64,000 nt of DNA from JAWPMT01 sp965242775 (GTDB taxonomy: Bacteria; Bacteroidota; Bacteroidia; Cytophagales; Cyclobacteriaceae): NCBI GenBank assembly GCA_965242775.1, contig CBDETI010000022.1, positions 682,001 to 746,000 on the forward strand, in the 5' to 3' direction. The translations under genes and the position numbers were made by a program. The notes under the pieces are model-generated. The model was not told the origin of the DNA, searched no databases, and saw only the letters and a program-made list of their open reading frames with translations. Positions 1 to 7,593 of the stretch are shown piece by piece (the first letter of the stretch is position 1; each line of letters opens with the position of its first letter).

Positions 1-2
1 TC

Positions 3-404
3 AGCGGCAAGGCCCTTGGATATGAAAGTCCTGTGCCGGCTTATTCTCCACATTACATGATCGATTGCATTGCACAAAAAGATTCATTACTTCAGTTGGA
101 TCAGCTATATGGTGAAACGGGACTTGTAATCACAAATGGAAATATTGCCGCTTGTGGGCAGTCCATACCAGCAGGCAATATGCTCATTGCAAAACACGAG
201 GAAGGATGTCAAGTAGAGGTATCTGCCGGAACTCACCTTTTGGTGTTTGGAGGAGACGCATTTCCCGAGGAAAGGCACATCTATTGGAATTTTGTAGCCA
301 CCAGCAAAGAAAAAATAGAAGCAGCTAAGGTACGGTGGCGAAATAGAGACTTTCCGAAGGTGGTCAATGATAAGGGTTACATTCCGCTGCCGGGTGAGAC
401 TTGA
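3..404 (+). CDS. Pirin family protein, C-terminal part (cut by left edge)
   Basis: The reading frame is open from the left edge to a TGA at 402-404, so only the last 133 codons are present. A GTG at 33 is in frame but is probably internal, since the frame upstream still reads as pirin-like sequence. The segment resembles the C-terminal cupin half of pirins: a stretch around GETGLVITNGNIAACGQSIP, then LLVFGGDAFPEERHIYWNFV, which matches the pirin C-terminal pattern, and a tail with RWRNRDFPKV. Pirins are Fe-binding bicupins; some act as quercetinases or redox sensors, but the metal ligands sit in the N-terminal half outside the window, so activity cannot be judged. It is followed by a convergent ankyrin gene. 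Confidence 0.8.
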   Translation, partial: SGKALGYESPVPAYSPHYMIDCIAQKDSLLQLDQLYGETGLVITNGNIAACGQSIPAGNMLIAKHEEGCQVEVSAGTHLLVFGGDAFPEERHIYWNFVATSKEKIEAAKVRWRNRDFPKVVNDKGYIPLPGET

Positions 405-410
405 GACTGA

Positions 411-1139
411 TCAATCCGGCAGATAATCTCCAAGCAGATTCCAGTCCATGCCGTTGCCCCAGTTTTGCCCGTGATCGCTCACATTTCGCTGTGCATGTGC
501 AGGACTCACATTGTGGGTGCCATAAGCCAATAACTGTAAGACCGCACCTGGCCGTAAATGTTCACTGGCCCAGGTAAGAGGACTATCGCCATTTGCATCC
601 CTGGCCTCCTTGTTCGCGCCATGGTCAAGCAAAAATTGGATCGTATTTGGATCAGCATAGGCCGCTGCCCGATGCAATGGTGTCTCTCCTTTGCTGCGAA
701 CATCACGCATAAAAGCTCCGGTTTCGTATCCCGGAACAGTCGTCGCATTCACATCCGCTCCTTTCTCAACCAGCAACTTGACAACATAGAAATAATAAGG
801 TCTTCCGGCCTTTGCCAGCGCGTTATGAAGCGGCATTTCGCCAGTGACATCTACCTTGGCATTCACGTTAGCTCCCTGACTAATCAGAAAATCACAAACT
901 TTCCAATGACCGAAAAAAGCCGCATTCCCAAGTTCTCCATCCAGATCAATACTACTGAGATCCCCTCCTTTTTCAAGGACTAGTCTGAGACCAGTGGTGT
1001 CATTGTAGTAAACCAGCCACTGAAGGGCTTTGACAGGCCCCTCATGCAGTAACTCAGGCCAATTGTTCTGGGCTAGTAAATGAAGAATATAATCAGTCCG
1101 GCCTCCACTGATTTTCTGAAGTATTTCTTTCGGTTCCAT
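411..1139 (-). CDS. Ankyrin repeat protein
   Basis: A 242-residue protein from the ATG at 1139; the frame stays open to a GTG at 1211, but the sequence from MEPKEILQKISGGRTDYI onward fits the family's usual beginning better. At least four ankyrin repeats are visible: GELGNAAFFGHWKVCDFLIS with GANVNAK, GEMPLHNALAKAG with KGADVNA, GETPLHRAAAYAD with HGANKEA, and GDSPLTWASEHLRPGAVLQL. There is no signal peptide or membrane segment, so it is probably cytoplasmic. Ankyrin repeats bind proteins; no partner can be named from context. It converges on the pirin gene and is divergent from the oxidoreductase gene at 1251. Confidence 0.85.
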   Translation of the reverse strand: MEPKEILQKISGGRTDYILHLLAQNNWPELLHEGPVKALQWLVYYNDTTGLRLVLEKGGDLSSIDLDGELGNAAFFGHWKVCDFLISQGANVNAKVDVTGEMPLHNALAKAGRPYYFYVVKLLVEKGADVNATTVPGYETGAFMRDVRSKGETPLHRAAAYADPNTIQFLLDHGANKEARDANGDSPLTWASEHLRPGAVLQLLAYGTHNVSPAHAQRNVSDHGQNWGNGMDWNLLGDYLPD

Positions 1140-1250
1140 GGACACTAATTTGGGATACTGTCCGCACGCTGCCAGTGCACCACGGTAAGCACATCCAACG
1201 TACGATTTCACTATTTAATTCTCTAACTTCAGAAGTTAGCAAAAAGTAAA

Positions 1251-2633
1251 ATGGTTATGTCTGAAAAATTTGACGCAATCGTCATAGGAACGGGCCAATC
1301 GGGGCCAAGTTTGGCGGCACGCATGGCATCCGAGGGCTGGAAAACAGCGATCATCGAGAAGGACAAGTTCGGAGGCACCTGTGTGAATACCGGTTGTACG
1401 CCCACAAAAGCCATGGTCGCAAGTGCTAAAGCGGCATTTGTGTCAAGACGCGCCGCAGACTATGGGGTCATGATCGACGGAGAAATAACGGTTGATCTAA
1501 AAAAGGTCAAAGCACGAAAGGACAAACTGGTGAACGCTTCAACTACGGGTGTGGAAAATTGGCTTAAGAACACCGAAAACCTCACGGTTTTTGAAGGTCA
1601 TGGCCGTTTCGTTAGCAACAAAAAAATAGAGGTAAATGGAAAAATCCTGGAAGCGGACCGTATTTTCATCAATGTGGGAGGGCGCCCCCGAATTCCAAAT
1701 GGTTATGAGAAAGTGCCGGTACTAACTAATAAGGAGATCATGGAGCTAGAGGAAGTTCCCAGTCATTTGTTAGTTGTAGGCGGTAGTTACATTGGCCTGG
1801 AGTTTGGGCAAATGTTCAATCGGTTCGGCAGTAAAGTAACAATCATCGAGAAAAACGATCGATTAGTTAATCGGGAAGACCCGGATGTATCGGAAGCTAT
1901 CCAACAATTTCTCGAGGATGAGGGCATTACCCTACGCCTACAAGCCACTTGCCTTGATGGCATACCTGAGGAAGATGGCCAGATCAAGATAGACGTAGAT
2001 TGTGAAAAAGGAGACAGGGAAGTTGTAGGAAGCCATTTGCTCCTGGCAGTAGGAAGAATCCCCAACACCGATGACCTTGGACTTGAAAATACCCGGATCG
2101 AGGTAGACTCCCGGGGATTCGTTGAAGTCAATGACGCGCTCCAAACAAGTGTAGATGGGGTTTGGGCCATAGGAGATTGCAATGGAAAGGGTGCATTTAC
2201 GCACACCTCCTACAATGATTTTGAGATTGTGGCAGCCAATCTTTTCGACAATGACCCACGAAAGGTTTCTGATCGCATCCTTTGCTACGGCTTGTATACC
2301 GACCCGGCGTTGGCAAGAATTGGCATGAGCGAGGAAGAAGCCAGAAAATCAGGCAGGAAAGTACTCATCGGTCAACGTCCCATGTCTAGAATCGCCCGAG
2401 CCAAGGAAAAGGGCGAAACATATGGATTTATGAAAATCCTTGTAGATGCTGAAACCGAAAGAATACTTGGAGCTACCATTGTAGGTGTTGAATCCGACGA
2501 ATTGATCCATTGTTTGTTGGATATTATGTACGCAGACGCTCCATATACAGTAATTAGCCGAGCGGTCCACATACACCCCACTGTTAGTGAATTGATACCC
2601 ACGGTACTGCAGAGCCTCAAACCTCTCACGTGA
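1251..2633 (+). CDS. FAD-dependent pyridine nucleotide-disulfide oxidoreductase (mercuric reductase-like)
   Basis: A 460-residue class I flavoprotein disulfide reductase. It has the N-terminal FAD fold (VIGTGQSGPSLAARMA), the redox-active pair in GGTCVNTGCTPTK, a second nucleotide-binding fold (LLVVGGSYIGLEFGQ), the FAD loop AIGDCNGKGAFTHTS, and the C-terminal dimerisation domain with HIHPTVSEL carrying the catalytic His-Glu. The ATG at 1257 (third codon) is an alternative start. The closest family is mercuric reductase/dihydrolipoamide dehydrogenase, but there is no N-terminal heavy-metal domain and no C-terminal Cys pair, so it is unlikely to reduce Hg(II). No lipoyl-enzyme genes are nearby; the substrate is unknown. 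Confidence 0.88.
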   Translation: MVMSEKFDAIVIGTGQSGPSLAARMASEGWKTAIIEKDKFGGTCVNTGCTPTKAMVASAKAAFVSRRAADYGVMIDGEITVDLKKVKARKDKLVNASTTGVENWLKNTENLTVFEGHGRFVSNKKIEVNGKILEADRIFINVGGRPRIPNGYEKVPVLTNKEIMELEEVPSHLLVVGGSYIGLEFGQMFNRFGSKVTIIEKNDRLVNREDPDVSEAIQQFLEDEGITLRLQATCLDGIPEEDGQIKIDVDCEKGDREVVGSHLLLAVGRIPNTDDLGLENTRIEVDSRGFVEVNDALQTSVDGVWAIGDCNGKGAFTHTSYNDFEIVAANLFDNDPRKVSDRILCYGLYTDPALARIGMSEEEARKSGRKVLIGQRPMSRIARAKEKGETYGFMKILVDAETERILGATIVGVESDELIHCLLDIMYADAPYTVISRAVHIHPTVSELIPTVLQSLKPLT

Positions 2634-2654
2634 TAATCAGGCCCAAGCTCGATC

Positions 2655-3119
2655 TCAGTCAAGCGCTTTTTCCAAACGAAAACCTACTCTATTCACATAA
2701 TCAAGGCTATCTATCCTCATGAATTGACGTAACTCCAATTGATAGCTACCATTCCTTGGGAATTTAAAACCTGCTTTCCAGAGGTATTGGTGATCGAACG
2801 AGCCTCCGATACCTCTTCCCAACGGCTCCCCGGATTTTGGGTCAAAGAAAAATATCTCCTCCAAGTTTTGAAGTAATACAGAGTCAGTGGTGGTGGCAAG
2901 GGTCGGTTGAAAATAGAGATTGTGAAATCGAAACGATCGATCCTGTTTAAAATGAATGATCAAATTGTAGGGAACCTGCACATCTGTGACTTCAAAGGGA
3001 AAGGTGATGGTTTGATCGGTGCTCCATTTGTTCTCAATCGCTTGAAAATCCTCAAACACGCGGGAAGAGTCACATGCACTCAATAATGCGAGTATTACGA
3101 TCAGCCTGAATCGAGTCAT
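2655..3119 (-). CDS. gldH: Gliding motility lipoprotein GldH
   Basis: A 154-residue lipoprotein. The ATG at 3119 gives a short signal peptide, MTRFRLIVILALLSAC, with lipobox LLSAC; the frame is open further upstream but that part lies inside ricT and is not plausible. Later segments (PFEVTDVQVPYNLIIHFKQD, GGSFDHQYLWKAGFKFP, GSYQLELRQFMR) fit GldH. In Flavobacterium johnsoniae GldH is required for gliding. The gene begins one base after the ricT stop codon, so the two are probably cotranscribed, an arrangement common in Bacteroidota. Confidence 0.88.
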   Translation of the reverse strand: MTRFRLIVILALLSACDSSRVFEDFQAIENKWSTDQTITFPFEVTDVQVPYNLIIHFKQDRSFRFHNLYFQPTLATTTDSVLLQNLEEIFFFDPKSGEPLGRGIGGSFDHQYLWKAGFKFPRNGSYQLELRQFMRIDSLDYVNRVGFRLEKALD

Positions 3120-3120
3120 T

Positions 3121-4281
3121 TCAGTTTTTATCTCTTTGGGAGGTTCTTTTTCTGTTTTGATTACTATTCGGGTGGGCGGGTCGACGTTTCTTTTTCTTCT
3201 TGGTTTTATGACGGCCCCGGAATTTGCGGTCCATCGCCACGAGATCACTGTTCAAAGTGGAAACAGGCTCTTCAACAACCTCATCCTCAAAGAGTGTTGC
3301 AGGCTTTTTCCCGTCCTTGTTGAGTGCAATGATTTCAGCCACTCTACTGGTGTCCACCGGATGCCAACTATTTTCATCCTTGAAACTGAACCACATAATC
3401 TTTCGGAAAATGTCTGTTTTTTGCAGAAACGCAGGTCCAGACTCCATTTGTAATGGTTTCTCCACTTCAGGTATGTCCTTCAAGGACTCCATGTAAGTCT
3501 CTAACTCATAGTTTAGGCAGCATTTCAATCGGCCACACTGACCTGACAATTTACTTGGATTAAGCGATAGGTTTTGATATCGCGCGGCCTGGGTACTTAC
3601 CGAAACCATCCCCGTGAGCCAAGTGGAGCAACACAGTTCCCTACCACATGAGCCGACACCTCCGAGCCTACTGGCTTCCTGTCGCAAACTGATTTGTCGC
3701 ATCTCAATTCGAATGCGAAATTCAGCTGCCAATACCTTAATGAGTTCTCGGAAATCCACCCGATCATCCGCGGAATAGTAAAAAGTAGCTTTAGTATTGT
3801 CCGCTTGATACTCAACATCGGTGAGTTTCATCTGCAACTTTTGCTGCTGGATGATCTCCCTGGTTCGGAAGAGTGTTGGTTCTTCCCGCTTTCGGGCCTG
3901 CCTGAATTTGTCAATGTCCTTCGCGGAGGCCACCCGGTAGATTCCTTTAATACTTTCATCATCGTCCACCTTCTTTTTCTTCATTTGAAGGCGGACCAAC
4001 TCCCCCTGCAGAGAAACATGTCCAATGTGGTGACCATTTGGCACATCCACAACCACCGCGTCGCCCAGATTAAGCTCTAGCTGCTGCTTATTCCTAAAAA
4101 AATCTTTGCGCCCATTTTTGAAACGGATCTCAACGATATCAAAAGAACTGATCGACCCATCCATGTGCGCCAGCCAGTCGAAGACATTCAATTTATTGCA
4201 ACCTCCTGTTTGACAAGCGCCATTACTTTGGCATCCCGTCTCTTCTTTAGAACCACTACTGCACGTGCTACACCCCATCAT
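3121..4281 (-). CDS. ricT: PSP1 domain protein, RicT/YaaT homologue
   Basis: About 386 residues from the double ATG at 4281/4278. The N-terminus is Cys-rich (GCSTCSSGSKEETGCQS, then TGGCNKLNVFDWL), as in Bacteroidota RicT. The PSP1 core contains GGVGSCGRELCCSTWL and GQCGRLKCCLNYE, and the tail is strongly basic (KTKKKKKRR). In Bacillus subtilis RicT works with RicA and RicF in an Fe-S complex that steers RNase Y; whether this holds here is not known, but an rny gene is present at 58.7 kb. It precedes gldH with no gap to speak of and is divergent from the HtrA-type gene. Confidence 0.88.
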   Translation of the reverse strand: MMGCSTCSSGSKEETGCQSNGACQTGGCNKLNVFDWLAHMDGSISSFDIVEIRFKNGRKDFFRNKQQLELNLGDAVVVDVPNGHHIGHVSLQGELVRLQMKKKKVDDDESIKGIYRVASAKDIDKFRQARKREEPTLFRTREIIQQQKLQMKLTDVEYQADNTKATFYYSADDRVDFRELIKVLAAEFRIRIEMRQISLRQEASRLGGVGSCGRELCCSTWLTGMVSVSTQAARYQNLSLNPSKLSGQCGRLKCCLNYELETYMESLKDIPEVEKPLQMESGPAFLQKTDIFRKIMWFSFKDENSWHPVDTSRVAEIIALNKDGKKPATLFEDEVVEEPVSTLNSDLVAMDRKFRGRHKTKKKKKRRPAHPNSNQNRKRTSQRDKN

Positions 4282-4367
4282 TGCTTTCAGAATACACCAA
4301 ATATAAAAGGGGACGCACAATTTTGACAATCAACCGCGCTAATTCTCCCGCATCCGTTTTTGAAACT

Positions 4368-4375
4368 TAATTTTG
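4368..4375 (+). promoter_or_regulatory. Candidate -7 promoter element for the HtrA-type gene
   Basis: TAATTTTG matches the Bacteroidota -7 consensus TAnnTTTG exactly and lies 40 bases before the ATG at 4416. A TTTG at the usual -33 spacing is not seen. Confidence 0.35.
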
Positions 4376-4415
4376 ACTTTTCAGTAAGCTTAGTTGAATC
4401 TATTTTAATAGGACT

Positions 4416-5867
4416 ATGAGAAGATGGGTTGTACCGGCACTCGTTGGTTTCGCCACGGGTTTCTTGGGGCTAATTGTTGGGGCGGAATGGTATCGTAATG
4501 AAATCATCGCCTCGATAGATCAAAAATTCGAACCTCAATTTTCCAACTACGAGCGACCTGAACCTTCTGCGTCAAGGTCGACCCGTACTTTGGATAGTAC
4601 ATTCTTGTCCGGTGATTTTGTAAAAGCTTCAGCATCGAGTACCTCCAGCGTCGTTTTTATCCAAACTGTCACAGAATATGAATATGGTGGACGCAGTGTA
4701 TTTGATTGGTTCTTTGAACCCCGTAGCTCGCAAAGGGTTGGTTCAGGTTCAGGCGTGATTTTTTCTACCAATGGCTACATTGTAACCAACAATCACGTGA
4801 TCGCTGATGCGGATATCATCAAGGTTACTATTGGTAAGAAAATCGTAGCGGGTGAGTTGGTTGGTGCTGACCCGTCTTCCGATTTGGCAGTCATTAAAGT
4901 GGATGAAAAAGACCTACCCGCCATTAGTTTGGGGCGTTCAGACGAAGTTAACGTTGGAGAGTGGGTACTTGCTGTTGGAAATCCCTTCAACTTGACATCT
5001 ACTGTAACCGCCGGTATTGTGAGCGCAAAAGGTCGAAATATCAACATACTTAAGGATCGTTTCCCAATAGAGTCCTTCATTCAAACGGATGCCGCCATCA
5101 ATCCCGGAAACAGCGGCGGTGCGCTCGTAAATAAAGATGGCGAATTAATAGGGATCAATACCGCGATCCTCTCCCGGACTGGATCTTATGCCGGCTATGG
5201 TTTTGCGGTTCCTGTAGACATTGTCAAGAAAGTATACAACGACCTGGTGAAGTACGGACAGGTTCAAACTGCCCTGACGGGCGCGGAATTCCTGGATATC
5301 GACAGTGAGCTGGCCAACAGACTTGATCTAAACGATTATCAGGGGGTAATTATAACTGACATATTCCGTGGTAGTGCGGCAGAAAAAGCATTACTTGAGA
5401 AAGGTGATGTGGTCGTAAAGGTTAACGGACTTGAAGTGGATTCCAAGGCATTCCTTGAAGAGTATATTGCGAAACAATATCCGGGAGACAAACTAAACCT
5501 GGAATTGAATAGAGATAATAAAAAAATTAGTCGAGAGCTGATTCTCACCAATCGGGAAGGCACAACCGACATCCTGATCAGAAAAACCTTCGTCTCCAAT
5601 GAGCTTGGTGTGACACTCGAAGCAATCTCAAAAGTTGAGCGAAATGCATTGGGTGTCCACGGGGGAGTTAAGGTCATTGATTTTGAAAGCCGAGGGTTTT
5701 TCGCCCAATTGGAAATTCCCAAAGGCTTTATCATCACCTCAATCAATGGATCTGCAATGGATTCACCGGAAGAACTCTCCGAAGTACTCGAGAACATCCG
5801 GGGACGAGTGATTATTGTAGGGGTCAATAAAAATGGCAGACAGGTTTACTACCCTTACAGGTTTTGA
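4416..5867 (+). CDS. degQ: HtrA/DegQ-type periplasmic serine protease
   Basis: 483 residues. A single N-terminal hydrophobic segment (about residues 5-23) acts as export signal or anchor. The trypsin-like domain carries the triad His127 (TNNHVIAD), Asp156 (SSDLAVIKV) and Ser233 (NPGNSGGAL). Two C-terminal PDZ domains follow, the first around GVIITDIFRGSAAEKA and the second ending in VGVNKNGRQVYYPYRF. This is the standard plan of envelope quality-control proteases that degrade misfolded periplasmic proteins. It is a single-gene unit, divergent from ricT and convergent with dnaA. The gene symbol reflects family, not proven orthology to DegP versus DegQ. Confidence 0.92.
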   Translation: MRRWVVPALVGFATGFLGLIVGAEWYRNEIIASIDQKFEPQFSNYERPEPSASRSTRTLDSTFLSGDFVKASASSTSSVVFIQTVTEYEYGGRSVFDWFFEPRSSQRVGSGSGVIFSTNGYIVTNNHVIADADIIKVTIGKKIVAGELVGADPSSDLAVIKVDEKDLPAISLGRSDEVNVGEWVLAVGNPFNLTSTVTAGIVSAKGRNINILKDRFPIESFIQTDAAINPGNSGGALVNKDGELIGINTAILSRTGSYAGYGFAVPVDIVKKVYNDLVKYGQVQTALTGAEFLDIDSELANRLDLNDYQGVIITDIFRGSAAEKALLEKGDVVVKVNGLEVDSKAFLEEYIAKQYPGDKLNLELNRDNKKISRELILTNREGTTDILIRKTFVSNELGVTLEAISKVERNALGVHGGVKVIDFESRGFFAQLEIPKGFIITSINGSAMDSPEELSEVLENIRGRVIIVGVNKNGRQVYYPYRF

Positions 5868-5933
5868 TTAGACTATCCTGCTGACCGTACAGACCTCACC
5901 TCTGCTCGTGATTGAAAAAGAGAAATAGCCGAG

Positions 5934-7334
5934 TTAAGAAGTGCGCATTTTGAGCTTCTTTTTAAGCTCATCTATGCTATACCGAAATTTGGCATTGGTA
6001 TCCATCATGTCATTGACAGATTGTACCGCATGGATCACCGTGCTATGGTCACGCCCACCGAAGTGGTATCCTATGGATTTCAGAGAATGATTCGTGTAAT
6101 CCTTTGAGAAATACATAGCTACCTGCCTCGCGATTACTATCTCACGTTTGCGGGTCTTAGCCTTTAAATCTTCCTGATTTACCTTAAAAAAGTCCGAAAC
6201 AGTTTTTTGGATATAATCGATCCCTACCTCCGAATCAATATCCGTGACGATATTTTGGAGCGTTTGCTTAGCAAGTTCCAAATCGATCTGATCCTTGGTA
6301 AGAGATGCATGAGCGATCAAAGAAATTATCACTCCTTCGAGCTCTCGAATATTGGTGTCGACAGAATACGCCAGGTACTCTACCACCTGATCGGGAATAC
6401 GAATACCATCGGCCTGAAGCTTTTTCAGTATGATGGCCATGCGAGTTTCAAAATCAGGCTGTTGGAGGTCAGTGGTTAATCCCCATTTGAATCTCGAAAC
6501 CAGTCGCTCCTGCAGGCCCTGCAAATCCCTGGGAGCACAATCACTTGTCATGATTATTTGCTTTCCGCTTTGATGCAGATGATTGAAAATGTGAAAGAAA
6601 ATCTCTTGCGTCTTTTCCTTCTCCTTCAAAAACTGCACGTCATCAAGGATCAGCACATCTACATTTCGGTAGTAGGCAATAAATTCCTGAATACTATTGT
6701 TTTTCAGGGCATCAATGAATTGCGTAGTGAATTTCTCCGAAGCCACATAGAAAACGTACTTGTCAGGATGGTTGCTTTTGATTTCATTGCCGATGGCCTG
6801 CACCAAATGCGTCTTACCTAATCCGACCCCACCGTAAATCATCAATGGATTAAACGAAGTAACACCAGGCTTTTTGGCTACTGCATAACCAGCCGACCGG
6901 GCCAATCGATTACAATCTCCCTCGATAAAATTATCGAAGCGGTATGTGGGATTTAAATTGGAGTCAGAAGCGAGCTCCTGTATAAACTGTGGGTTTTTGT
7001 ACTGGTCAAAGCCATTGACGCGATTTTTGTTCTGGCTATTGATGGTCCCGGACACATTGACAGTGTAGGGTTGAGCCATGTCATCCCCGCGATCCACGAC
7101 AACAGAATATTCCAATCTACCTGCAGCACCTATTTCAGCCTGAATCGCCTCTTTGAGCAAATGCACGTAGTTTTCCTCCAACCATTCGTAAAAAAACTGA
7201 CTGGGAACCTGGATCGTAAGAACCTCCTCCTGAAGTCTGACGGGCCTTATTGGCAAGAACCATGTTTTGAAACTTTGCGCAGGAATGCGCTGTTCAATGT
7301 ATTCAAGGCACTTTCTCCAGGTTTTTTCGTGCAT
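5934..7334 (-). CDS. dnaA: Chromosomal replication initiator protein DnaA
   Basis: 466 residues from the ATG at 7334; a TTG eight codons upstream (7358) is the alternative start. Domain I (HEKTWRKCLEYIEQRIPAQ) is followed by a short linker, then the AAA+ domain with Walker A GGVGLGKTHL, Walker B VLILDDVQFL and sensor region IIMTSDCAP. Domain IV has the DnaA-box-binding signature GGRDHSTVIHAV near the end. The protein opens oriC and loads the replisome. No dnaN or other initiation gene adjoins it, and no DnaA-box cluster was seen in the flanks. Confidence 0.98.
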   Translation of the reverse strand: MHEKTWRKCLEYIEQRIPAQSFKTWFLPIRPVRLQEEVLTIQVPSQFFYEWLEENYVHLLKEAIQAEIGAAGRLEYSVVVDRGDDMAQPYTVNVSGTINSQNKNRVNGFDQYKNPQFIQELASDSNLNPTYRFDNFIEGDCNRLARSAGYAVAKKPGVTSFNPLMIYGGVGLGKTHLVQAIGNEIKSNHPDKYVFYVASEKFTTQFIDALKNNSIQEFIAYYRNVDVLILDDVQFLKEKEKTQEIFFHIFNHLHQSGKQIIMTSDCAPRDLQGLQERLVSRFKWGLTTDLQQPDFETRMAIILKKLQADGIRIPDQVVEYLAYSVDTNIRELEGVIISLIAHASLTKDQIDLELAKQTLQNIVTDIDSEVGIDYIQKTVSDFFKVNQEDLKAKTRKREIVIARQVAMYFSKDYTNHSLKSIGYHFGGRDHSTVIHAVQSVNDMMDTNAKFRYSIDELKKKLKMRTS

Positions 7335-7564
7335 CAAATCAAGAATTTGGGCGGTCAATTATAGGTTTAAGTGTAAGCCTCATTTTTGGGCGGACATCAA
7401 AATTGTCTCAAATTCACTGAAGAAAAAAATGAAATTTACCATTGACTTTTTGGAAAACACCCCTGAGGGATTTGAGGGCACTTTTCGTTGAAAAAATCTT
7501 TAAAAAACACAAATCGTTATTCGCTATAATTCAACCTTGCAAATCTGATTTGGTCAGCAAAAAG

Positions 7565-7572
7565 TAACTTTG
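7565..7572 (+). promoter_or_regulatory. Candidate -7 promoter element for the methylmalonyl-CoA mutase gene
   Basis: TAACTTTG is an exact match to TAnnTTTG and lies 21 bases before the ATG at 7594. It overlaps the in-frame TTG at 7570-7572, which argues against that TTG being the translation start. Confidence 0.45.
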
Positions 7573-7593
7573 AGTCTTAATCCAAAAAACTCG

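Noticed and set aside
558..983. Plus-strand open frame opposite the ankyrin gene
   Set aside because: It is the shadow of the ankyrin coding frame, with no sensible composition or conserved motif.
1251..2633. True mercuric reductase or dihydrolipoamide dehydrogenase
   Set aside because: No heavy-metal-binding N-terminus, no C-terminal Cys pair, no mer genes and no 2-oxoacid dehydrogenase genes nearby; only the general family is supported.
7570..7593. TTG at 7570 as start of the mutase
   Set aside because: This TTG lies within an exact -7 promoter element (TAACTTTG); the ATG at 7594 begins the conserved N-terminus.
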